From Nitriliruptoraceae bacterium (lineage in GTDB: Bacteria > Actinomycetota > Nitriliruptoria > Nitriliruptorales > Nitriliruptoraceae), in NCBI GenBank assembly GCA_007118045.1, contig SKTG01000146.1, positions 1 through 32,924 on the forward strand: 32,924 bases of DNA. The letters are read 5' to 3'. The notes beneath the pieces were generated by a model. The model did no database searches. It worked only from the letters and a program-made list of their open reading frames with translations, and was not told where the DNA came from. Every line of letters starts with the position of its first letter. Position 1 is the stretch's first letter. Position numbers and translations under genes: made by a program. Positions 1 through 7,406 of the stretch are shown here, in pieces.

Positions 1-29
1 GCGTCGCGAGCTCGCCGTTGAGGCTGAGG

Positions 30-130
30 ACCGGGACGCGGCCGACGCAGGTAGCGCGAGGTCACTCGTCAGGCGGACGGACCGGGACGCGGCCGACGCA
101 GGTAGCGCGAGGTCACTCGTCAGGCGGACG
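30..130. repeat. Tandem direct repeat, two near-identical ~50-51 bp units (30-80, 81-130), with a diverged related copy running into the iclR 3' end
   Basis: accgggacgcggccgacgcaggtagcgcgaggtcactcgtcaggcggacg occurs twice back to back; 131-180 (atccggaagcggtcgacgccggcgtcgcgagctcgtcggtcagg) aligns imperfectly to it. Confidence 0.9.
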
Positions 131-917
131 ATCCGGAAGCGGTCGACGCCGGCGTCGCGAGCTCGTCGGTCAGGTGGTCGACGACCTCACGCAGGGCCTC
201 GGCGACCTCGTCGACGTGGTCGAGCGGGAACCGGGTGGCGGGCGCGCTGAGGCTCAGCGACGCGGGCAACCCGCCCGCATCGAGGGGCACGGCGACGCAG
301 CGGCCGTCCGCCTCGTTCTCCCCGTTGTCCAGCGCGTAGCCCTGGGCGCGGGTGCGTTCGAGCTCCTCCGCGAAGGTGTCGAGGTCCGTGATGGTGTGCT
401 CGGTGCGTCGTGGCATGCCGTCGGCTTCGAGGAGGGACCGGATCTGCTCCCAGGGCAACGTGGACGCGATCGCCTTGCCGAGCGCCGTGCAGTGCAGCGG
501 ATCGCGGTCACCACGACGGGCGGAGAGCCGCATCGAACGGTTGCTCTCGATGATCTCCAGGTAGGAGACCCGGTTCCCATCGAGCATCCCGAAGTTGATC
601 GTCTCCTCGAAACGGTCTCGCAGCCGCACCATGTGCACGCGAGCCCGGTCGGCCATCACCGCCAGCTGCTGGGCCTGCAGCGGCAGGAAGGCCGGCCCGA
701 TCTGGTACGAGCCGGTGACCCCGTTGCGTTCCACGTAGCGTCGGTCCTCGAGCGTCGCCAGGTAGCGGAAGGCGGAGCTGCGCGGGAGCCCGACCACCTC
801 GGCGACCTGGCTCAACGAGAAACCCTCCCGTTCGGCCTGGATCAGATCGAGGATGTCGCACACGCGCTGCACGGCACGGATCGAGTACGACGCCGCCTCG
901 GGTGCTCGACCGGCCAT
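120..917 (-). CDS. IclR family transcriptional regulator
   Basis: YSIRAVQRVCDILDLIQAEREGFSLSQVAEVVGLPRSSAFRYLATLE N-terminal wHTH plus IclR effector domain; ATG at 917 preceded by GGAGG-type SD. Confidence 0.93.
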   Translation of the reverse strand: MAGRAPEAASYSIRAVQRVCDILDLIQAEREGFSLSQVAEVVGLPRSSAFRYLATLEDRRYVERNGVTGSYQIGPAFLPLQAQQLAVMADRARVHMVRLRDRFEETINFGMLDGNRVSYLEIIESNRSMRLSARRGDRDPLHCTALGKAIASTLPWEQIRSLLEADGMPRRTEHTITDLDTFAEELERTRAQGYALDNGENEADGRCVAVPLDAGGLPASLSLSAPATRFPLDHVDEVAEALREVVDHLTDELATPASTASGSSA

Positions 918-960
918 GATGCGACTCCCTCCTCTCGACGGCATGCAGCCTAGATGGCCC

Positions 961-2493
961 TCAGCCGTCGATCGCCGGCGTGGACGGGCCGGCGCCGAGC
1001 CGGGCCCGACCTTCCACGTCCGGTTGCAGCGGCCAGACATCGGTCGCGTGTCGGTACGGCAGCCGGGCCAGGTCGCTGTCGGTGACCCCTCGGGTGCCGG
1101 CGTCGACGAACCCGGTGACGAGTTCGTCCCAGCCGGCGCGCACGGCAGCGGCGCCCTTGAGGGCGACCACGTCGAAATCCGTCGGCTCGAGGCCCACGTG
1201 CCGGAACATGGCCGGATCGTTCGGCTGCACGGGCTGGGACTGCAGGATCACGTCGACGTCGTCGATGCGGACCACCGCCGCCCGGCCCATGCTCACGCGG
1301 GCACCGTGGGCCATCGGCCCGGTGTTGACGAAGATCCCGTCACCGACCCACCGCACGACCGCATCGGCCTCGACCGGCCCGCCGCTGAGCGACCCGCTGC
1401 CACCCCCGAACGGCCCCGCCACCGTGGCACCGATGCCCACGTCAGCGGCGCGCGCCACCGCATCGGGATCGCACAGGGTCGTCGTTCCACGGAGCCCGGG
1501 TCGCGCGAGCAGCTCCTGGAGGAGCCAGGTGCCGTCGCCGGGTGAGCCGCCGTTGATGTTGTCGCCGGTGTCGACGAGCGCCACGGTGGCTCGCTGTTCG
1601 TCGGCGAGGTTCGCGGCCTCGGCCACGGCGTCGCCGGCGTCGCGGAGCTGCCGCGCGAACCGCTCCCGCTCCGACCACGCGAGGGCGCAGAGCTCGGTGA
1701 CCGCCGTCTCCGCGGCCAGCAGCCGATCCTCGGTGGTGGTCACGGAGAACGACGAACCCGCATGGGCGACGTCGGCGTAGGCGTAGCCGCCGTGCACCAC
1801 CACCTCGAGGAAGCCCTCCTCCGCCTCGAGCTCGGCGGCTCGTGCCAGCAGGTCGCGCAGCGGCGGCTCCTCGGTGCGCTGGGCGATGGGTGCGGCGAGC
1901 ACCTTCGCGGACGCGTGGACGATGTGCGGCTCGATGCCGTCGTCGAGCAGCCGCCCGAGGTGCTCGACCGCCCGGAGCCCGCACTCGTAGGTGTCGACGT
2001 GCGGGTTCGTGCGGTAGCCCACCAGCACGTCCAGCAGCTCCAGACGGCGAGGCGTCACGTTCGCGTGGAGGTCCATCACGGCCACGATCGGGGTGGCGTC
2101 GCCGACGACGTCGCGGACCGCGTGCAACAGCACGGTCTCCGGGTCCGGTTCGTCCTCGACGACCATGGCCCCGTGCAGCTCCAGCAGGAGGCCGTCGAGG
2201 CCGTCGACGTCCCGCAGCCCGACGCACAGGTGCTCGACGATCGCGTCGAAGGCCTCCCGGGTGACGACGCCTGCCGGGGTCGCGTACGCGCCGAAGACCG
2301 GGACCACGCGGTGGCCGGCGTCGGCGGCCGCGTCGAGGAACCCGCCGACGACGGTGCGGGTGCCCTCGAAGTTGGCGATCAGCTCGGAGCCGACCAGCCA
2401 CCCGTCACGGCGGACGAAGGCGGCGTGGTCGGTGCGCTGCGTCGCGAACGAGTTCGTCTCGTGGAAGCAGCCGGCGACGGCGACGGTCGCGAT
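961..2493 (-). CDS. M81 family metallopeptidase (MlrC-like); probable non-canonical ATC start at 2493
   Basis: In-frame translation from 2493: IATVAVAGCFHETNSFATQRTDHAAFVRRDGWLVGSELIANFEGTRTVVGGF...LELHGAMVVEDEPDPE...VAVMDLHANVT; first GTG only at 2307, inside the domain. Confidence 0.82.
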   Translation of the reverse strand: MATVAVAGCFHETNSFATQRTDHAAFVRRDGWLVGSELIANFEGTRTVVGGFLDAAADAGHRVVPVFGAYATPAGVVTREAFDAIVEHLCVGLRDVDGLDGLLLELHGAMVVEDEPDPETVLLHAVRDVVGDATPIVAVMDLHANVTPRRLELLDVLVGYRTNPHVDTYECGLRAVEHLGRLLDDGIEPHIVHASAKVLAAPIAQRTEEPPLRDLLARAAELEAEEGFLEVVVHGGYAYADVAHAGSSFSVTTTEDRLLAAETAVTELCALAWSERERFARQLRDAGDAVAEAANLADEQRATVALVDTGDNINGGSPGDGTWLLQELLARPGLRGTTTLCDPDAVARAADVGIGATVAGPFGGGSGSLSGGPVEADAVVRWVGDGIFVNTGPMAHGARVSMGRAAVVRIDDVDVILQSQPVQPNDPAMFRHVGLEPTDFDVVALKGAAAVRAGWDELVTGFVDAGTRGVTDSDLARLPYRHATDVWPLQPDVEGRARLGAGPSTPAIDG

Positions 2494-2496
2494 GGT

Positions 2497-3774
2497 TCAG
2501 ACCTCCCCGGCGCGCAACGTCGCCTCGAAACGCTCCAGGACCGCGTCGAGTTCGGCCTGCCCGTGCGCGGTCGAGACGTACCAGATCCCTCGCGAGGCCA
2601 CCCAGATCCCGTGAGCCACCAGCTGCTCGGAGAAGCGCTGGTAGCGCTCCAGGTCGAGCTGCTGCAGCTCGACGGAGTCGTGGACCGTCCGGTCCTCCCC
2701 GAAGGAAACGTGGAAGGCCATCCCGACGCCCTGGACCCGCAAGGGCACGTCGTGGTCGCGTGCCAGGCGCTCGATGCCCTCCATCACGGCGCGCCCGTGC
2801 TGTTCGACCCGTTCGTGTGGTCGCTCGGCGGTCAACTGCTCGAGCGAGGCCGCGATCGCGGCACACGCCATGACGGAGCTGTTGAAGGTGCCGGCGTGGG
2901 CGACACCGCTCGCGAACCGCTCCATCAGGTCGGCACGCCCGGCCAGCGCGGCCACCGGGAACCCGCCGGCCATGGCCTTGCCGTAGGTGGCCAGGTCCGG
3001 GACGACCCCGAAGCGCTCGGCAGCGCCGCCGAGCGCGAGCCGGAAACCGGTGATGACCTCGTCGAAGATCAGCACCACCCCGTGCGCGTCGCAGAGCTCG
3101 CGGACCCGTCGCAGGTAGCCGTCGCGCGGCGCGATCGCCCCGCTGTTGCACATGAACGGCTCCATGATGACCGCCGCGACCTCGTCGCCGTGTTGGCCGA
3201 GCAGCTCGGCCAGCGCGTCCGCGTCGTTCCAGCGCAGCACGAACGAGTCCTCGAGGTGGGAGGCGAGCTGCCCCTCGCTGGCGACGGTCCCCGAGCCGTC
3301 CTCGGTCGGCGCGAGCAGCACGTTGTCGAGCCAGCCGTGGTAGTGGCCGGCGAAGCGGACGAAGCGGTCCCTCCCGGTCGCGGCCCGAGCCAGCCGCAGC
3401 GCGGCCTGCACCATCTCCGTGCCCGACACGCCGAAGCGGACCATCTCCGGCCAGCCGAGCGCATCCAGGAAGCGGCTGCCCGCTTCCAGCTCGAGCTCGT
3501 GCTGACCGCCGTAGACCATCCCCTTGGAGCACGCCTCCGCGACGCGTTCGAGGACCGCGGCGGGCGCGTGGCCGAGGAAGTTCGGTCCCTGCCCGAGCAG
3601 GTGGTCGACGTAGTCGTTGCCGTCGACGTCCCAGAGCCACGCACCCTGGCCACGTTCGAAGAACACCCTCGGGGCGCTGAGGCGGATGTTGGAGTGCACC
3701 CCGCCCGGGGTGAGCTCCTCCGCGCGTCGCCGCAGCTCGGCCGATCGTGCGTCCACCATCGTCGACGTTGCCAT
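2497..3774 (-). CDS. Class III aminotransferase, glutamate-1-semialdehyde 2,1-aminomutase-like
   Basis: LTPGGVHSNIRL, GTEMVQAALRLARAATGRD, VIMEPFMCNSG, LIFDEVITGFR, PDLATYGKAMAGGFPVAALAGR. Confidence 0.93.
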   Translation of the reverse strand: MATSTMVDARSAELRRRAEELTPGGVHSNIRLSAPRVFFERGQGAWLWDVDGNDYVDHLLGQGPNFLGHAPAAVLERVAEACSKGMVYGGQHELELEAGSRFLDALGWPEMVRFGVSGTEMVQAALRLARAATGRDRFVRFAGHYHGWLDNVLLAPTEDGSGTVASEGQLASHLEDSFVLRWNDADALAELLGQHGDEVAAVIMEPFMCNSGAIAPRDGYLRRVRELCDAHGVVLIFDEVITGFRLALGGAAERFGVVPDLATYGKAMAGGFPVAALAGRADLMERFASGVAHAGTFNSSVMACAAIAASLEQLTAERPHERVEQHGRAVMEGIERLARDHDVPLRVQGVGMAFHVSFGEDRTVHDSVELQQLDLERYQRFSEQLVAHGIWVASRGIWYVSTAHGQAELDAVLERFEATLRAGEV

Positions 3775-3831
3775 GGTCCGTCCCTCTCCCGCTCCGTCCG
3801 GCGTTCCGGCCCTACCGGCGGTTCTGTCTGA

Positions 3832-3845
3832 TGGAACATCGGTTC
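3832..3845. promoter_or_regulatory. Candidate IclR-type operator, copy 1 (TGGAACATCGGTTC)
   Basis: Identical 14-mer found upstream of the solute-binding protein gene (12121-12134); flanked by further TTCCA/TGGAA-like half-sites. Confidence 0.6.
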
Positions 3846-3925
3846 TTGTCAGTGGAAGACCCTACGCCGGGTCCGAACTGCCCTCAACCCGTCGACGTGC
3901 CGTCCGGCGCCGCGCTCGGCGACGC

Positions 3926-4006
3926 GTCACCGTTCGGCCCTTCGTCGCTCGGTGCTTCCTCGTTCGTCACCGTTCGGCCCTTCGTCGGCTCGGTGCTTGC
4001 TCGTTC
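3926..4006. repeat. Tandem repeat of 40/41 bp units at the creatininase-family gene 3' end
   Basis: gtcaccgttcggcccttcgtcgctcggtgcttcctcgttc (3926-3965) then gtcaccgttcggcccttcgtcggctcggtgcttgctcgttc (3966-4006). Confidence 0.9.
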
Positions 4007-4800
4007 GTCACCGCCCTGGTCGACACCTCGTCGTCCGACGTCTCGTCGCGGCCGTCGTCGAGCCCCGCGAACCGGCGCGCGAACGCGACCATCCGCGCCT
4101 CGGCCACGTCACGGATCGTCTCCCCCAGCGCCCGGTCGGCCAGCGTCGGGTCACCGAGCGCGCCGTCGGCGGTCCACTCGTCGGTGGCGGTCGACCGGTC
4201 CACAGTGGTGCGCGGCGGCATCGTCCCTTCGACCGTCTCGTACCGTTCGCCCCGGACGAGGCGATCGCCCAGCACGAGCTCGGGCACGAGCGCCATCGCC
4301 ACGGAGGTCTCGATCTCGCAGGCATGGCCGTACGAGGGCGAGCGGGCGTGCTCGGCGATGACGTCCGCCGCGATCTGGGCCCACATCACCGAGGCCAGCT
4401 CGACCCCCTGGTCGCGTGCGGCCGTGCGGCTGGCGATCCGCAGCGCATCGATGTTGCCGCCGTGTCCGTTGACGACGAGCACCCTGCGCGGTCCCCACGC
4501 GGCGAGGCTCTCGACCACATCGGCGACGACGGCGAGGAAGCTCGCCGGCCGCAGGGTGAGGGTCCCGGCGAAGGCGAGGTGGTGCTCGGAGAGGCCGATC
4601 CGCAGCGGCGGCAGTCCGATGGCGGCTGGCCCCAGGTCGGTGACGATGCGCGCCGCGAAGGCCTCCGCGACGGCGGCGTCGGTCGCCACCCGCAGGTGTG
4701 GGCCGTGCTGTTCGGTCGCGCCCACGGGCCAGACCGCGAGCTGCGCCTCTTCCGCGGCGACGCGGGCGTCCTGCCAGGTGAGCTCCTCGAGCCATGGCAT
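3967..4800 (-). CDS. Creatininase family amidohydrolase
   Basis: AVWPVGATEQHGPHLRVATD, VLVVNGHGGNIDAL, YGHACEIETS motifs. Confidence 0.9.
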   Translation of the reverse strand: MPWLEELTWQDARVAAEEAQLAVWPVGATEQHGPHLRVATDAAVAEAFAARIVTDLGPAAIGLPPLRIGLSEHHLAFAGTLTLRPASFLAVVADVVESLAAWGPRRVLVVNGHGGNIDALRIASRTAARDQGVELASVMWAQIAADVIAEHARSPSYGHACEIETSVAMALVPELVLGDRLVRGERYETVEGTMPPRTTVDRSTATDEWTADGALGDPTLADRALGETIRDVAEARMVAFARRFAGLDDGRDETSDDEVSTRAVTNEQAPSRRRAER

Positions 4801-4852
4801 CGGTCAGGTCTCCGTCGAAGGTGTGATGGTCGGCGGCGTGTCGGTCGGGGGG

Positions 4853-6334
4853 TCAGCCGCTCGGACGGGGGGTCACGATCGTGCGCAGCTGGGTCAACGC
4901 CTCGATCGTGTACCGACCGCCGAGGCGCCCGACCCCGCTGCGCCGACCGGACGCGCCGCCGAACGGCGTGTGCGGTTGCCAGACGGTGGCGGGATCACCG
5001 ACGTTGACGATGCCGGCCTCGATCCGTTCGGCCAGCCGCCGACCGCGCTGCGGATCGTCGGTCATCACACCGGAGATGAGCCCGAGATCGTGATCGTTGG
5101 CCAGCTCGACGGCCTGCTCGTCGTCGTCGCAGGCGGTGACGAACGCGACCGGTCCGAAGGTCTCCTCGCGGAAGGCGAGCATCTGCGGGGTCAGGCCGGT
5201 GACCACGGTCGGCTCGAAGTACAGCTCGGTCGGGAAGCCCTCGGCGCGGCGGCCACCCGTGACGATGCGCGCGCCGTGGTCCGTCGCGTCGGCGAGGTGG
5301 CGTTCGACCTTCTCGAGCGTCGGCCGGTTGTTGAGGGGGCCCATCGTGGTCTCGGGGTCGTCGGGGGCGCCGAGCCGGATCCGGTCGGTGACGGCGGCCA
5401 GCGCGTCCACGAGGTCGTCGTGGAGCTCGCGCCGGACGATGATCCGCTCCGTGGAACTGCAGATCTGGCCGGCGTTCGCGAAGCAGGCCGGGTGCAGCTG
5501 CTCGGCCGCGGCTTCGACGTCGACGTCCTCGAGCACGATCGTCGCGTTGTTGCCCCCGAGCTCGAGCAGCTGCGGTCGTCCGGCGGCGGCCCGGGCCACC
5601 GCATGGCCGGTCTGCGGCGATCCGGTGAACCCGACCGCGTCGATCCCGGGGTGGGAGGTGAGTGTCGCGCCGACGGAGCCGCCCGGACCGGGCACCACGT
5701 TGACGCTGGCTGGCGGGAAGCCCGCCTCGGCGATGCACCGTCGTAGGTGCTCGGCGGTGACGGGGGTCAGCTCCGAGGGCTTCCAGACGATCGCGTTGCC
5801 TGCGGCGAGTCCCGCGGCGAGGTACTCCGTGGGGATCGTCGCCGGGAAGTTCCACGGCGTGATCACGGCCAGCACACCGTGCGGGCGCCGGCTCACCCGG
5901 ATCTCGCGGTCGGGCACGTCGCTGGGCAGCAGCTCGTCGGTGAGGTGGCGTACCAGCTCGGCCGCGTCCCGCCACATCTCGACGGCGACGGCGACCTCCC
6001 CGCGCGCCTCGGTCAGGGGCTTGCCCTGCTCCGCGGAGAGGTCCGAGGCGATGGGTTCCGCCTCGGCTTCGAGCCGGTCCGCCACGGCGAACAGCAGCTT
6101 GCCGCGTTGACGGGGGCCCATGCCGGTCAGCGTGGCCACCTCGCCCTGCGCTGCCGCGATGGCCGCGTCCACGTCCCGTTCCTCAGCCACGGCGCACCGC
6201 GCGACCAGCTCCCCCGTCGCCGGTGAGCGGACCTCCATCGATGCCCGGTCGTCCTCGACCAGGGCGGTGCCGCCCACGGTCACCGGGACGTAGCTCGTCA
6301 CGTGGGCCTCCTCGCCCGTCACCTGTGCGGTCAT
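4853..6334 (-). CDS. NAD(P)-dependent aldehyde dehydrogenase (succinate-semialdehyde dehydrogenase-like)
   Basis: ITPWNFPATIPTEYLAAGLAAGNAIVWKPSE, VGFTGSPQTGHAVA, LELGGNNATIV, FANAGQICSSTERIIV. Confidence 0.94.
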   Translation of the reverse strand: MTAQVTGEEAHVTSYVPVTVGGTALVEDDRASMEVRSPATGELVARCAVAEERDVDAAIAAAQGEVATLTGMGPRQRGKLLFAVADRLEAEAEPIASDLSAEQGKPLTEARGEVAVAVEMWRDAAELVRHLTDELLPSDVPDREIRVSRRPHGVLAVITPWNFPATIPTEYLAAGLAAGNAIVWKPSELTPVTAEHLRRCIAEAGFPPASVNVVPGPGGSVGATLTSHPGIDAVGFTGSPQTGHAVARAAAGRPQLLELGGNNATIVLEDVDVEAAAEQLHPACFANAGQICSSTERIIVRRELHDDLVDALAAVTDRIRLGAPDDPETTMGPLNNRPTLEKVERHLADATDHGARIVTGGRRAEGFPTELYFEPTVVTGLTPQMLAFREETFGPVAFVTACDDDEQAVELANDHDLGLISGVMTDDPQRGRRLAERIEAGIVNVGDPATVWQPHTPFGGASGRRSGVGRLGGRYTIEALTQLRTIVTPRPSG

Positions 6335-6408
6335 GTCGCGCTCCGATCGACCTCGTCCGTGGTCCGTGCGGCCGGCTGGGCCCGTCGGTGCGTGGTGCCC
6401 TCCCTCAT
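6331..6408 (-). CDS. Putative 25-aa ORF bridging the ABC ATPase and ALDH genes
   Basis: [29 protein letters not shown] overlap with the dppF stop at 6405-6408 and with the ALDH start at 6331-6334. Confidence 0.4.
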   Translation of the reverse strand: MREGTTHRRAQPAARTTDEVDRSAT

Positions 6409-6430
6409 GTCGCGCTCCGATCGACCTCGT
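6331..6430. repeat. Direct repeat tcatgtcgcgctccgatcgacctcgt (6331-6356 and 6405-6430), offset 74 bp
   Basis: 26 bp identical, about 31 bp with one mismatch; encodes [16 protein letters not shown] and an SD plus ATGA. Confidence 0.92.
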
Positions 6431-7406
6431 TCGTGTCGGCGCCGTCGAGCGGTTCGAGCGCGAGGTGGCACGCCGCGTGCTGTTCCGGCCGCCAATCCTC
6501 CAGGAGCGGCACCTCGTCCCGGCACCGGTCCACGGCGATCGGACAGCGCGGATGGAAGGCGCATCCGGAAGGTGGATCCTTCGGGTCCGGCGGGTCGCCC
6601 CGGGCGCGCATGCGGTCCCTGCCGCGGCGCGTCGGATCCGGCACGGAGTCCATGAGCACCCGGGTGTAGGGGTGCAGGGGGTCGGCGTACACGTCCAGGG
6701 CGGGACCGGTCTCCACGACCTTGCCGAGGTACATCACCGCGATCCGCTGGCTGACGTGGGTGACGACCCCGATGTCGTGCGACACGAACAGCAGGGCCAG
6801 GCCGAGCCGTTCCTGGAGCTCGCGGAGGAGGTTGAGGATCTGCGCCTGGACGGAGACGTCCAACGCGGAGACGGCCTCGTCGGCGATCAGCAACGACGGC
6901 TCGAGCGCCAGGGCGCGGGCGATCCCGACCCGCTGGCGCTGGCCGCCGCTGAGCTGCCTCGGCCGTCGATCGGCGACGGCGGCCGGCAGCCCGACGTCGG
7001 CGATCAGTGCGTCGACGCGTCGCTGGAGCTCGTCCCCCTTCGCGAGGCCGTGGATGATCAGCGGTTCCGCGATGATCCGGCGGATCGACATGTGTGGTGG
7101 CAGCGTGGTGTAGGGATCCTGGAACACCATCTGGACCCGCCGCTGCAACCAGCGTGGTTCCACCTCGTCGATCGAGCGACCCTCGAAACGGATCGAACCC
7201 CCGTCCGGGGTCTCGAGCCCGAGCAGCGTGCGCGCCAAGGTCGACTTGCCGCAGCCGCTCTCACCGACGAGACCGAGGGCCTCACCGCGTTCCAGGCGCA
7301 GCGTGACCCCGTCCACGGCTCGCACGACCGAACGCTGACCCCACCAGCCGCGGCCGCGGAGCCGGTAGTGCTTGTGCAGGTCATCGACCTCGAGGAGCGC
7401 GCTCAT
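6405..7406 (-). CDS. dppF: Oligopeptide/dipeptide ABC transporter ATP-binding protein (DppF/OppF type)
   Basis: [55 protein letters not shown]-terminal GCAFHPRCP motif. Confidence 0.93.
   Translation of the reverse strand: MSALLEVDDLHKHYRLRGRGWWGQRSVVRAVDGVTLRLERGEALGLVGESGCGKSTLARTLLGLETPDGGSIRFEGRSIDEVEPRWLQRRVQMVFQDPYTTLPPHMSIRRIIAEPLIIHGLAKGDELQRRVDALIADVGLPAAVADRRPRQLSGGQRQRVGIARALALEPSLLIADEAVSALDVSVQAQILNLLRELQERLGLALLFVSHDIGVVTHVSQRIAVMYLGKVVETGPALDVYADPLHPYTRVLMDSVPDPTRRGRDRMRARGDPPDPKDPPSGCAFHPRCPIAVDRCRDEVPLLEDWRPEQHAACHLALEPLDGADTNEVDRSAT

Noticed and set aside
1762-3831. 689-aa plus-strand ORF opposite the M81 and aminotransferase genes
   Set aside because: High-GC antisense artefact: His/Arg/Asp/Val-rich translation with no family motifs, while the minus strand encodes clear domains.
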